DNA of 64,000 bases, from the NCBI RefSeq assembly GCF_001905385.1, contig NZ_LIPF01000017.1:25774-89773 (forward strand), in the 5' to 3' direction. The DNA is from Streptomyces sp. CB02414. Lineage in GTDB: Bacteria > Actinomycetota > Actinomycetes > Streptomycetales > Streptomycetaceae. How positions within the stretch are numbered: position 1 is the first letter of the stretch; the number at the start of each line of letters is the position of its first letter. This document shows, in pieces, positions 6,889 to 15,252 of this stretch. Under the pieces are notes generated by a model. The model saw only the letters and a list, made by a program, of their open reading frames with translations. It made no database searches and had not been told where the DNA came from. The translations under genes were made by a program, and so were the position numbers.

Positions 6889-8166
6889 TCAGACAGTCTC
6901 GGCGTGGACCTGCCTCGCCATGCCTTTCAGGAGGTCCACTACGGCCCGGCAGTCCGACAATGCTCGATGGTCCCCGCCGCACAGGGGCTGCCACGCGTAG
7001 TTCCCCCAGAAGTCGGACCAGTCACCGAACCATTCGGAGTACGGCAGCATCACGTCCTCGAAGTGCTGCCTGCTGCTCCAGGCGGCCGCAGCTGCGGCCG
7101 GGTCGGAGACTCCGGCCTGCTGGTGGTGCACGGTCAGCTCGTGACGCAGCCGACCGACGTCGAAGGACTTGTTGTAGATCAGACACCGTCGCCCTTCCAG
7201 AACCTCCGTCAGTCGCGGAAGGACGTCGCTGAACGAGGGAGCCCCCGTCGTCATCTGGTTGGTGATCCCGTGAATGTCGGTCGACTCAGCGGGGATCGGC
7301 ACACCCGGGTCGATGAGCGTGTCCAGGAGCACGTCCCCGCCCATGCTGTACACCGCCAAGTCCACGATCCTGGCGTCCTCCTCCAGGCCGGTGGTCTCCG
7401 AATCCAGGACGACGACTGTCGGATCGTCAACGAGGGTCTGTGCCCAGTCGACCAGTTCGGCGACTCGCCGGCGCCGGTGTTCTTCTGCCTGTCGCTGGGA
7501 TTCCTCGCGTGCCCGTTGCTGCTCAGCGCGTTCCCGTGCGTCGCGCTCGGCGCAGGGCGGGCACCACCGCGGCACCCAGCCCACCCGGTTCGCGGGGTCC
7601 GCCCGGACGGCGGCGATCTCGTCGTCGGTGGCCGTCACCGCGTTGCAGTCCCGGCCCGGGCAGGTACGCCGCCACACGGCCAGCCGCTCAGCCTCGAACT
7701 GCTTCTGCAACTGCCACAGCACCCAGCACGGCGTGCAGCGGTCCTGCTCCTCCTGGCCCCTCCGGAACGGGGCCAGCGAGACACGGCGGCACTTCCAGCA
7801 GGTACGGGCTTGCAGAGCCTGACGCTCCTCCTGTTCCTGCACCTGGCACGGCCCGCATCGTCCGTACACGATGTGATCGCGCACAGAGCCGCACTTGGGG
7901 CACGTCCGTCGGGCAGTCTTCGCGGCCTGCTGCTTCGCCGACAGCGGCCGCATCTTCGCGGCGGCGGCCGGATCGTACAGCGGGAAGTTGCCCCACCCGT
8001 GGCCGCGCCGGTACACACGCACGAACGCCACCGGTTCCTGGCCAGGAGCGGGCTTCAGCCGCTGGCTCTTGAGTTCCGTCATCGTCAGCAGGTGCTGCTG
8101 ATCTGCTGGAATGTCCCTGCGCTCATACACAGGCAGCGAATCCGACTCGGGTACAGACGTGGTCAC
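6889..8166 (-). CDS. zinc-ribbon/RRQRL-type protein fused to DnaQ-like 3'-5' exonuclease
   Basis: A 425-residue fusion read from the GTG at 8166, with GGAGG five bases upstream. The N-terminal third resembles Streptomyces RRQRL-motif zinc-binding proteins (SQRLKPAPGQEPVAFVRVYR). Several CxxC pairs follow (CPKCG, CGPC, CWKC, CTPC, CPPC). The C-terminal 190 residues are a DEDD exonuclease: Exo I is VLDSETTGL, then HGIT, YNKSFDVGRL (Exo II) and H-x4-DCRAVVDLL (Exo III). It probably trims 3' ends of DNA or RNA while the zinc part binds nucleic acid. The promoter lies in 8167-8240. Confidence 0.85.
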   Translation of the reverse strand: MTTSVPESDSLPVYERRDIPADQQHLLTMTELKSQRLKPAPGQEPVAFVRVYRRGHGWGNFPLYDPAAAAKMRPLSAKQQAAKTARRTCPKCGSVRDHIVYGRCGPCQVQEQEERQALQARTCWKCRRVSLAPFRRGQEEQDRCTPCWVLWQLQKQFEAERLAVWRRTCPGRDCNAVTATDDEIAAVRADPANRVGWVPRWCPPCAERDARERAEQQRAREESQRQAEEHRRRRVAELVDWAQTLVDDPTVVVLDSETTGLEEDARIVDLAVYSMGGDVLLDTLIDPGVPIPAESTDIHGITNQMTTGAPSFSDVLPRLTEVLEGRRCLIYNKSFDVGRLRHELTVHHQQAGVSDPAAAAAAWSSRQHFEDVMLPYSEWFGDWSDFWGNYAWQPLCGGDHRALSDCRAVVDLLKGMARQVHAETV

Positions 8167-8242
8167 GAAGACCTCCAGATGCTCGACAGTCGTAGGCCAG
8201 CACAGCGCACAGCACTGACAAGTGGGCTGGGGAGAGTGGCCG

Positions 8243-8266
8243 CTGGGGGCCTTCGCCGGCCCCCAG
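8243..8266. terminator. intrinsic terminator-like hairpin
   Basis: A perfect 9-bp stem, CTGGGGGCC and GGCCCCCAG, with a 6-nt loop. It lies downstream of the leftward recombinase operon and upstream of the exonuclease gene. It is GC-rich without a strong T-tract, as is usual in Streptomyces. Confidence 0.5.
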
Positions 8267-8329
8267 ACCCCCGCTCTCCGCGGCACCGACCGGCGCGGGC
8301 AGGTAGTAGGGGGTCGCGCTAGTCGCGCG

Positions 8330-8359
8330 CCGGACGGCACCGCGGCCTGTGCCGTCCGG
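8330..8359. terminator. terminator of the recombinase operon
   Basis: A perfect 11-bp inverted repeat (CCGGACGGCAC, 8-nt loop, GTGCCGTCCGG) 46 bp beyond the recombinase stop codon. It is the likely end of the 12.3 to 8.4 kb transcript. An attachment site could also lie here beside the recombinase, but no att core is recognisable. Confidence 0.6.
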
Positions 8360-8404
8360 GCGGGCGTGATCGGGCGTCAGAGCTTCACAGGGCGATTCCG
8401 TCGG

Positions 8405-9535
8405 TCAGAAGCCGATCCCCTCGGTGGGTGCGTCCTCGAACATCTCGCCCTCGTCCACGTACTCCCAAAACACCGGAGAATTGGCGGACCAACCGCCCTG
8501 GCGGCGCAGTTTGTCGATGCGCTTGCCCTTCTTGATGCCGGTGGTGACCAGACCGCGCCGAGCGGAGTGGCCGGTGATCCGGCGCCCCGTCAGGCCCGCG
8601 TACTTCGCGCAGCGCGCGAGCGCGCGGCCCACTCCGTCCGGCGACAGCCGTGCGGAGCCCAGGTGGCCCCACTGGTCGACGGGCAGGAACGCCGGGCCGT
8701 CAGGGGCAGCACCGGCAGCCAGTTTGGCCTCCTTCCACGCGAGCCAGCAGCGCACCGGGCAGGAGGCGCGGTTCTCGCCGTAGGTGACGGGATCGGTCCG
8801 GGGCGGGCGACCCTTCACCGAAGGGACGGTGACCTTCAGGCCCTCGTCCACGACCTGGATGTGCGCATCGTCCAGCAGGGACATCTCCTCGTTGCGCCCG
8901 GCCACGGCCAGCTTCAGGGAGTTCAGCGCCTGGTCCCGCAGTCGGGCCAGCTCCGGCACCCGGTAGACGACGCGCCGTCGGGCCGTCGGCTGCGGCTGAC
9001 GCTCGCGCGGAGCGTTGGCCATCGTCCGCAGGTCGGCGGGGCTGATGGCGGCCGCCTTGCCGCGGCCGCGCTTCATCCGCTTCTCGTCCAGCCTGAGCGG
9101 CTTCAGCGCCCGCCGGGCCGCCTCGGTGGCCTCCTTGGGGACCGTGTAGCCGTGCCTGCGGGCCTCCGAGGTGACGCCGGTGATCCGGCGCTCGATCGTG
9201 TTCGGCGGCGCCTCGACCACCTGGTCCAGGTACGTCACGAACGACACGAAGGTGCCCACGGTGACCTTGCTGTGCGGCAGGCGGGTGCCGGTCCGCTCGG
9301 CGAGCCAGTCGTGGAACTCCCCCCAGATCTCCCAGTCCCGCGCGTAGCCGTCCTTGGTCTTCTTCGGCCGGATGCGGTGCAGGTGTTCCTCGGCATCCGC
9401 GTCCAGCGCAGCGAGGACAGCGTCCACCGGGTCGGGCACGGCGACCTCGCCGGCGCCGGGGGCGTCGTCCACCAGCTCGGCGTCGACCACCTCCACCGGC
9501 TCCAGCTCGGTCCCGTGCTCTTGGGTGGTCGTCAC
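8405..9535 (-). CDS. tyrosine recombinase/integrase
   Basis: A 376-residue phage-type integrase. An N-terminal core-binding domain (residues 40-150) precedes the catalytic domain. The first arginine is in AVAGRNEEMSLL, the beta-strand lysine in VPSVKG, the box II motif is GHSARRG, and WSANSPVFWEYVDEGE supplies the tryptophan and the nucleophilic tyrosine. The GTG start overlaps the upstream stop (GTGA), making it the last gene of a coupled chain. It could resolve plasmid dimers or integrate the element. The absence of an obvious attP or Xis next to it favours neither. Confidence 0.9.
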   Translation of the reverse strand: MTTTQEHGTELEPVEVVDAELVDDAPGAGEVAVPDPVDAVLAALDADAEEHLHRIRPKKTKDGYARDWEIWGEFHDWLAERTGTRLPHSKVTVGTFVSFVTYLDQVVEAPPNTIERRITGVTSEARRHGYTVPKEATEAARRALKPLRLDEKRMKRGRGKAAAISPADLRTMANAPRERQPQPTARRRVVYRVPELARLRDQALNSLKLAVAGRNEEMSLLDDAHIQVVDEGLKVTVPSVKGRPPRTDPVTYGENRASCPVRCWLAWKEAKLAAGAAPDGPAFLPVDQWGHLGSARLSPDGVGRALARCAKYAGLTGRRITGHSARRGLVTTGIKKGKRIDKLRRQGGWSANSPVFWEYVDEGEMFEDAPTEGIGF

Positions 9536-9921
9536 TCGGCGACCTCCTCCCGGAATGGCGCCGGGAGGGTGTAGCCGCGTTCCCGCAGCCACTGGTGGAC
9601 CGCCTTCTCCTCGGCCCGCAGCCGGTTGAAGACGGCGTCACCCTCGGGCGTCAGGCCCTTGAAGGCGACGCGGGCACTGCGGGTCTGCGCCCACTGGCAC
9701 AAGGCCCACTGCGGCTGTCCGGTCTCGCTGTTGTACGTGGCCGGGTGCAGCAAGCCGTCCCGGACGAACGTGTCCCGCTCGGCCTGCCGCTGCTCGACCT
9801 TGGCCTCGGCGGCGGCGAGCGCTGCTCGGGCCTCCTCGACCTCCTTCTGCGCCTCGGTGATCCGGTCCTCGAAGTACGCGGTGACGACGGCAGTGCCGTC
9901 AATCTGCTCGGTGTCGCTCAC
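9532..9921 (-). CDS. coiled-coil hypothetical protein
   Basis: A 129-residue protein with a long coiled coil at residues 15-55 (heptads around DRITEAQKEVEEARAALAAA), followed by a compact, tryptophan-containing C-terminus (QPQWALCQWAQ; VHQWLRERGY). Both its start and its stop overlap neighbours by GTGA, so it is made in step with the recombinase and the zinc-ribbon protein. It could be an accessory factor of the recombinase. No family is recognised. Confidence 0.7.
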   Translation of the reverse strand: MSDTEQIDGTAVVTAYFEDRITEAQKEVEEARAALAAAEAKVEQRQAERDTFVRDGLLHPATYNSETGQPQWALCQWAQTRSARVAFKGLTPEGDAVFNRLRAEEKAVHQWLRERGYTLPAPFREEVAE

Positions 9922-10562
9922 TGCTTCTGGTCCTCCTGGGTCTCGGTCACGGCGGCCGCGTCCAGCTCGGCCGCCACCCACTTCGCCGCCGCGGTGACGC
10001 TGGTGAACGGCTTCTCGCCGCTGGTCTTCGCCCACAGCGCGTAGCCCGAGAGGCCACCGGCGGGCGGGCGGAAGTCGGGCCCGACGGCGGCGTGCCAGAC
10101 GGTGCCGCCGCGCTTGCCCCGGCCCTCGGTGACCGTGCCGACGATGTCGTCCTCCGACAGCCGGTCGACCTTGTTCCGGGAGCAGAGGTAGGCGCCGGGC
10201 GAGTCGTACCCCCGCAGGTCGAGCAGCGGCGGGCCGGGGTAGAGCCACAGCCCGGCCACCCGCTTCGGGGGCTGCCCGTACCCGGTGCGCACGGTGGTGG
10301 TCGTCCGGGTGGTGTACTCCTCGCCGCTGATCAGGTGGGCCGTGCCACAGGACCGGCACAGCACCCGCAGGCTGATCCGGTCGTAGTGGTCGCGGTGGCC
10401 GCACTCCTCGTTGGGGCAGGAGTGCTCCGGACCCTCCCGGCGGGGGCGCAGCTTGGAGGCGACGGTCTGCTGGTCGACCTCCCAGACGGGCTTGGCACAG
10501 TCCGGCCGGTGGGCGAACGGCTGCCACTCCAGGTGGGCGGCGATGGCGTCGGAACTGCTCAT
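9918..10562 (-). CDS. zinc-ribbon hypothetical protein
   Basis: A 214-residue protein. Residues 45-75 contain CPNEECGHRDHYDRI followed by a second pair, LCRSCG, which is a four-cysteine ribbon. The C-terminal half carries a beta-rich region and a helix resembling DRBM-like plasmid unknowns (GYALWAKTSGEKPFTS). Nucleic-acid binding is likely from the ribbon; the function is unknown. It starts 4 bp after the stop of the 407-residue gene. Confidence 0.7.
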   Translation of the reverse strand: MSSSDAIAAHLEWQPFAHRPDCAKPVWEVDQQTVASKLRPRREGPEHSCPNEECGHRDHYDRISLRVLCRSCGTAHLISGEEYTTRTTTTVRTGYGQPPKRVAGLWLYPGPPLLDLRGYDSPGAYLCSRNKVDRLSEDDIVGTVTEGRGKRGGTVWHAAVGPDFRPPAGGLSGYALWAKTSGEKPFTSVTAAAKWVAAELDAAAVTETQEDQKQ

Positions 10563-10566
10563 GCGG

Positions 10567-11790
10567 TCACTTCCCGTCCGCGGTCAGCCACCGCAGGGTG
10601 CCGGTGATGGCTCCCTGCACGGCGTTCTCGCTGCCGGAGAGAAGGGCGTCCAGCAGACCAAGACCCGGGGTGTCCTTGCGGTAGACGAGCACGAGGGACG
10701 TGTCGTCCTCCGGGAGCGTCTCCGGGAGGGTGTGCAGGGGCATCATCGGGCCCGTCGTGATGCGGGCGGCCCGCACCTCGCCGGCCGCCACGGCGCGGGG
10801 CCGGTGACCGATCCGGTGCACCAGGTCGTGCGCGGGGTCGTCGTCCTCGCGGCACCCGCCGGGGCCCGGGCAGGGCCGGGGCTGCGGCTCGGCGTCGTGG
10901 CGGCGGGCCAGCTCGCCGCACAGCTCGGCGAGCCGCCGCACACCAAGGGTGCGGGTCTCACCAGCGATGACGGAGCGGGCCAGCGTCTCCGTCTCGCGCA
11001 CCAGGTGCTCGGGCGTCATGTGGAAGGCGTTCGGCAGGTCCAGGTGGGCCCGCCCCTCGGCCGTGAGCGTCGGGGTCGTCGCCCCCCGGGCCGGACCCAC
11101 CCACCTCACCGTGCTGGCGGCACGGTCCAGGTCCGTGACGCGGTGCAGGTTCCTCTCGGCGCCCTCGTCCTCGGTCGGGTACGGCTTGCGGCCGGTGCGG
11201 ATCAGGCGCTCGATCTCCGTCCGCACGCCCTCCGGGGTCTGGTCGGGGAACAGGCCTGACTCGCGGAACAGGTCGGCGGCCTCGTCCAGCCACAGCACGA
11301 CACGGTCGGCCTGACCGCCGGTGCGCTCCTGCTGGACGGCCAGCAGGGCGGCGAGCATGTCCGTGGCGGTCTTGCTGGGTGTGGTGCGCTCCAACTCATC
11401 GCGCAGCTTGAGGAGTTGGACGGTGTGGTCCTGGAGCTTGGTGGCGGCCCACTTGCGCGCGGCCTCGGCCTCGACGTCCTCGTCGGCGTTGCGGCGGTAG
11501 CGCTCGGCGACGGCGGCACAGTCGTCCTCGGCGCACAGGACGCGGGCCACGACCTCGGCAGATCCGTCGAGGTTCTCGGTGACCTCGACGTCGGCGTCCT
11601 CCAGCTCGGCGGCGATGCACTCGGAGACCATCCGCAGGCCACGCTGGGCGTTGGCCTCCAGCTCCTTGAGGTGCTCGGCGGTGAGGGGCGCGGAGACGGC
11701 GCCGACGCTCCAGCGCACGCGGTGCAGGTGGACCGTGTAGTGGCGGTCCGGCTCTCCCGGTACGAGGAGGAGCGGTACGGACAGCGGCAT
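10567..11790 (-). CDS. hypothetical protein
   Basis: A large protein of 407 residues from the ATG at 11790; a GTG at 11802 overlaps the upstream stop and is also possible. It is mainly alpha-helical and acidic. A CPGPGGCREDDD stretch near residue 310 might bind metal, and the C-terminus (TSLVLVYRKDTPGLGLLDAL) is hydrophobic. No catalytic motif is recognised. It is central in the six-gene coupled chain with the recombinase. Confidence 0.65.
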   Translation of the reverse strand: MPLSVPLLLVPGEPDRHYTVHLHRVRWSVGAVSAPLTAEHLKELEANAQRGLRMVSECIAAELEDADVEVTENLDGSAEVVARVLCAEDDCAAVAERYRRNADEDVEAEAARKWAATKLQDHTVQLLKLRDELERTTPSKTATDMLAALLAVQQERTGGQADRVVLWLDEAADLFRESGLFPDQTPEGVRTEIERLIRTGRKPYPTEDEGAERNLHRVTDLDRAASTVRWVGPARGATTPTLTAEGRAHLDLPNAFHMTPEHLVRETETLARSVIAGETRTLGVRRLAELCGELARRHDAEPQPRPCPGPGGCREDDDPAHDLVHRIGHRPRAVAAGEVRAARITTGPMMPLHTLPETLPEDDTSLVLVYRKDTPGLGLLDALLSGSENAVQGAITGTLRWLTADGK

Positions 11791-11794
11791 GAGG

Positions 11795-11977
11795 TCAGTC
11801 ACCCTTTCGTGTGGTGGCGGCCCGGGCGATCCGGGCGAGGTGCTCGAAGTCGGCGTCGGTGAGCGGGCCGCCGTCGGGGCGGGCGCAGTCGATGATGATG
11901 TGCGGGCGGGCCTGCACGCGGAACAGTTCAAGCTGCCCCGGGCAGACGGGAGTTGCCTCCACCGCCGGCGCGTTCAC
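11795..11977 (-). CDS. small hypothetical protein
   Basis: A 60-residue protein read from the GTG at 11977, which overlaps the preceding stop (GTGA). The segment CPGQLELF near residue 12 is a short cysteine/hydrophobic patch. The C-terminus (DADFEHLARIARAAT) is helical. Coupling to both neighbours supports expression. The function is unknown. Confidence 0.55.
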   Translation of the reverse strand: MNAPAVEATPVCPGQLELFRVQARPHIIIDCARPDGGPLTDADFEHLARIARAATTRKGD

Positions 11978-12348
11978 CGGTTCTCCGGCTGCGGGTCGTC
12001 GTCGTCCAGGAAGATGGTGGCGCGGAAGCATCCGCCGACCTCGTCCATGCCCTTGCCGATCTTCCACCCGGCGTACAGCTCCTCGCGGCCGTCGCTGGTC
12101 GTCCGACTGCTCACGGTGGCGCCGACGTGAGCGGCCCACTGCTCGACCGCGGTGCGCTGGCCCTCCGGGGTGTAGCTGAGGCCGTCGGCCTCGCCGGTGA
12201 GGGCCCCGCTCGAAGCGAGCGTCCACATCAGCGGCGGGAGGTCGGCCTTCGCGCCGTGCGCGAGGAAGGCGGCGAGCTGCTTCTGACCGTTGCTCTGCCA
12301 CCGGTAGAACGTGGCGGTCGGCACGGTTTCGCTGCGTCGAACGGGCAT
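11974..12348 (-). CDS. hypothetical protein, first gene of recombinase operon
   Basis: A 124-residue protein that opens the leftward chain. Residues 10-30 (PTATFYRWQSNGQKQLAAFL) resemble the start of single-domain plasmid unknowns. No enzymatic motif is visible. The ATG lies 60 bp left of a strong palindrome, so this gene probably carries the operon promoter and may be the controlled, or autoregulating, member. Confidence 0.6.
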   Translation of the reverse strand: MPVRRSETVPTATFYRWQSNGQKQLAAFLAHGAKADLPPLMWTLASSGALTGEADGLSYTPEGQRTAVEQWAAHVGATVSSRTTSDGREELYAGWKIGKGMDEVGGCFRATIFLDDDDPQPENR

Positions 12349-12407
12349 GCGATTCCTTCCGGGTCGGCGGACCGGTTCGGTGACCTGTCGTCATGTCCGG
12401 TTTATCA

Positions 12408-12433
12408 CCTCGGATATGGCACATTATCCGAGG
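12408..12433. promoter_or_regulatory. divergent operator palindrome
   Basis: A perfect 9-bp inverted repeat, CCTCGGATA at 12408-12416 and TATCCGAGG at 12425-12433, separated by 8 bp. It sits in the 185-bp gap between the leftward recombinase operon and a rightward gene, well placed to control both. No other copy was noticed. Confidence 0.6.
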
Positions 12434-12533
12434 CGAGACGCACCGTGCCACCACATCATCCGAACGAGTGCAGAATTTCGCCAAGATTCTGCTGGGACTA
12501 GACAGAGCCGGACATCCGCGCCATGCTCGGCAC

Positions 12534-13775
12534 ATGCAGAACAAGGAGAATCGGGCCGGAATCCCCCGTAGGGCCGCCCTGCGGAACGAGGATCGTGATC
12601 TCCGGCGCCCGGATGGCACGCGGGCCCGCCGCCCGCTGTGGGACACCGGGTGGGGCGAGGCGTCGGCGGCCCGGTACGTCGCGAGCTGCGCGCGGCACGT
12701 CGTCGCCGACCGTCTCCAGCTGCGCGCCGGGGGCGGTGCGGCGGTCCGCCTGGACTTCCCCTACGCCGCCGGCCGGGGCGCGCAGCGCGCGGAGGCCGCC
12801 CTCGCCGTCGCCGACCGCTTCGGTCTGACCGCCCGCCGCCTAGACCGCAGCGGGCGAGCGCTGCGGGTGACCGGCGACGCCGAGGAGGTGGCCCGCTACA
12901 CCGCCGCCCTGCCCCGGGTGCTGGAGCACGTCGAGTCGCTGGCCTCCTGGGCCGCCCGGATGCACGGCACCTGGACCCGGCACAGCGCGTACGCCGACTT
13001 CTTCGCCGCCCTCACCCCCCGCGAGCGCCGCTGCCACGCCCGCACCTGGCGCTGGCACGCGGTCCGGGTGATCACAGCCGTACTGACCGGCCCGCAGCCC
13101 GGCTCCGTGCCCGCGCCCGACCCCGCGCTGCCGCCCTGGGAGCAGCCGGAGGCCATTGCCGGGGGCCTGGGCGAGTACGGCTGGGTCGACATCCGCCACG
13201 CCTACGACCCGGCCGACGCCGTCCGGCTGCTCGACGAGGCCGCCCCCGCGCCCGCCCCGGCTGCCGCGCGGCGGCCGCTCCACCAGCCCTCCCACGGCGA
13301 GCAGTTGAGCCTCTTCGACGTCCCGGCCCCGACCCGGACGCCCCGCGGGCCGGTCGTCGTCATCCCCTGCTCCGGGCGGAAGTTGGACCGCCCCGCCGAG
13401 GCCGGGAAGATCTACACCGGCCCGCTGCACACCCACGCCCGCCGCACCGCCGACGCCCTCACCGCCCGCGGCGGGACCGTCCTGGTGCTCAGCGCGCTGC
13501 ACGGCCTGCTGCCGCTGAAGAAGGTCATCGAGCCCTACGACCACACCTGGAAGGACCCCGGCAGCATCACCACCGAGGAACTGCGGGACCAGGCCTCCCA
13601 GATGGGGCTCATCGGCGCCGACGTCGTCCTGCTCACCCCGGGCGCATACACCCGCCGCGCCCTGGCCGTCTGGTCGCACGCCCACACTCCGCTGGCCCAC
13701 CTCGGCATCGGAGCCCAGCGTGGCCGTCTCACGGCCCTGCGCACCCGCCCCGAGGAATACAGTCCTGCCGCCTGA
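12534..13775 (+). CDS. DUF6884-like domain protein
   Basis: Read from the ATG at 12534 it has 413 residues; an earlier ATG at 12393 would put the operator inside the gene and is disfavoured. The N-terminal 200 residues are arginine-rich and helical. The C-terminal 150 residues begin VVVIPCSGRKLDRPAEAGKI and contain YTGPLHTHARR and LSALHGLLPLKKVIEPYD. I recognise this pattern as the DUF6884 family, thought to resemble nucleotide or tRNA-modification enzymes. A central SLFD clamp-like peptide precedes it. Role unproven; nucleic-acid-related chemistry is an inference. Confidence 0.75.
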   Translation: MQNKENRAGIPRRAALRNEDRDLRRPDGTRARRPLWDTGWGEASAARYVASCARHVVADRLQLRAGGGAAVRLDFPYAAGRGAQRAEAALAVADRFGLTARRLDRSGRALRVTGDAEEVARYTAALPRVLEHVESLASWAARMHGTWTRHSAYADFFAALTPRERRCHARTWRWHAVRVITAVLTGPQPGSVPAPDPALPPWEQPEAIAGGLGEYGWVDIRHAYDPADAVRLLDEAAPAPAPAAARRPLHQPSHGEQLSLFDVPAPTRTPRGPVVVIPCSGRKLDRPAEAGKIYTGPLHTHARRTADALTARGGTVLVLSALHGLLPLKKVIEPYDHTWKDPGSITTEELRDQASQMGLIGADVVLLTPGAYTRRALAVWSHAHTPLAHLGIGAQRGRLTALRTRPEEYSPAA

Positions 13776-13805
13776 CCTCGTTCCCCAATTCTGACCAGGA
13801 GCATC

Positions 13806-14321
13806 GTGAAAATCGTCATCGAGGGCGCCTCGCCCGAGTTCGAGCGCAAGCTGCTCGCCCTGCTCGCCGACCACCGCCACGAACTGGCGGTCAGCGTCGG
13901 CACCGAGTGGGACACCGACCGAGCCCTCCTCTACCTCGTGGACCTGCCGGCCAAGGCCCGCCGGTTCGTCCAGCTCGTCGTGGAGGCCGACGGCGACAAG
14001 GACGCCGAGGAACTGCGCGCCGCCTTCGACGGCCAACTGCGCGGCCCGACCATCGCCCTGTCCCGCGCGGTGCCGCGCGGCGTACGCAGAGGCTGGTGGC
14101 CCGAGGGCACCAGGGCCCCCGTCACTCCCCGCTACAACCCCGAACACCCCTCCTGGCAGAAGGCCATCGCCTACACCATGACCCGCGAGGACACGGCCGT
14201 CTTCCGGACCGTCTTCCAGAACCTGGCCGACGGCACCGTCAGCATCCCGCCCGGCCCCTTCGGCGGCACGACCGTGCGCCGCGACGGCGAGGAGCAGCAG
14301 AACGAGGAGGAGCAGCAGTGA
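13806..14321 (+). CDS. hypothetical protein
   Basis: A 171-residue protein starting at a GTG, three bases after AGGAG. It opens with an alpha/beta segment (KIVIEGASPEFERKLLALLA) and ends in a glutamine/glutamate-rich tail. The middle (LPAKARRFVQLVVEADGD) is mixed alpha/beta. No family is recognised. It is followed by a GTGA-coupled gene. Confidence 0.65.
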   Translation: MKIVIEGASPEFERKLLALLADHRHELAVSVGTEWDTDRALLYLVDLPAKARRFVQLVVEADGDKDAEELRAAFDGQLRGPTIALSRAVPRGVRRGWWPEGTRAPVTPRYNPEHPSWQKAIAYTMTREDTAVFRTVFQNLADGTVSIPPGPFGGTTVRRDGEEQQNEEEQQ

Positions 14322-14560
14322 GCAACCACGAGGTGGAGTACCACTGGGTCATCACGCTCAGCGGGACCCTCGGGCCCGACCGCGACCAGGTGACAGTCGG
14401 CGACCACGGCACCGTGGTCCGTGATCCTGCCACCACCACCCGCGTCGAAATCTGCAACGCGCTGATCGCCCACATCAAGGACTCCGTCCTGGCACGGACC
14501 GAGCTGCTCCTGGAGGACGTCAACATCCTCTGCTTCGAACTCGAACCCAACCAACTGTGA
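14318..14560 (+). CDS. small hypothetical protein
   Basis: An 80-residue acidic protein. The GTG start overlaps the upstream stop. It starts with a beta-rich segment (YHWVITLSGTLG) and ends with ILCFELEPNQL. Translational coupling is the main evidence for expression; the function is unknown. Confidence 0.6.
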   Translation: MSNHEVEYHWVITLSGTLGPDRDQVTVGDHGTVVRDPATTTRVEICNALIAHIKDSVLARTELLLEDVNILCFELEPNQL

Positions 14561-14611
14561 CCAGGTGAAAGGAAAAGACGACATGAGGTCGGACGAGGAG
14601 GGCCAGCAGCC

Positions 14612-14812
14612 GTGACCACCCGCATTCCCGACCGGCGCGTGCAGCCAGAGGGGGCGCCGACGGAACCCGTCTGGAAGTGCCCCGACTGCGACACCAACAA
14701 CGCCCGCCGGGCGGACGCCGCCTGCCTCGTCTGCGGCCGTGACCGCCCGGTCTCCCGGGTCCGCATCAACCTGCCTTCCCCCGCCACCCCCGCCCAGAAG
14801 GAGACGACATGA
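14612..14812 (+). CDS. RanBP2-type zinc finger protein
   Basis: A 66-residue protein dominated by one RanBP2/Zn-ribbon motif: WKCPDCDTNNARRADAACLVC at its core, i.e. W-x-C-x2-C, asparagine, C-x2-C. This fold binds single-stranded RNA or ubiquitin-like partners in other systems. The same kind of finger recurs twice in the NUDIX protein 2 kb downstream, which suggests a shared target. The GTG follows GAGGAGG. The stop overlaps the next start (ATGA). Confidence 0.7.
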   Translation: MTTRIPDRRVQPEGAPTEPVWKCPDCDTNNARRADAACLVCGRDRPVSRVRINLPSPATPAQKETT

Positions 14813-15252
14813 CGTTATCGCCCGACGCGCTGACCACGGCGGACACGCTGTGGCAGCACCTCATCGAGCACCAGCCCGCCGTGGCCGCCGCGCTCGCCAT
14901 GCAGGTCCGCGCGCTGCCCGCGGACTGGTCCCAGCGCGTCCTCGGCGTGGCCCGGCCGCACGCCGCGCTGGAGCTGCCGCCCACCGGCGACGTGCCCATG
15001 GAGATCGAGCCGTACGACGCCGCTGACTGGGAGAACTGCCCGGCCTGCGGCGAACTCGACCGGCCGTGCCGCTACCACGAGGGCTACACCACCGGCTACG
15101 AGGCGCTGAACCAGCCGCTTACGGAGGCCGCCCGCGTCGACCCGAAGGTCACCGTCGCGGACGCCCTGCGGCGGCTGACCGAGGCGGAGGAGGCCGCCGA
15201 GCGCGGTGAACTGGCCGCCGCCGTGGAACGGATGACCGGGGGGCAGGGATGA
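14809..15252 (+). CDS. hypothetical protein with CxxC motif
   Basis: A 147-residue protein. Residues 70-95 (ENCPACGELDRPCRYHEGY) carry a CxxC plus a further Cys and His, possibly a zinc site. The C-terminus is a charged helix. It overlaps the zinc-finger gene before it and the kinase-like gene after it by ATGA, so the three are a coupled unit. Confidence 0.65.
   Translation: MTLSPDALTTADTLWQHLIEHQPAVAAALAMQVRALPADWSQRVLGVARPHAALELPPTGDVPMEIEPYDAADWENCPACGELDRPCRYHEGYTTGYEALNQPLTEAARVDPKVTVADALRRLTEAEEAAERGELAAAVERMTGGQG

Noticed and set aside
12393..12533. Longer start for the DUF6884-like gene
   Set aside because: It would place the strong palindrome and promoter region inside the coding sequence; no ribosome site is visible there.
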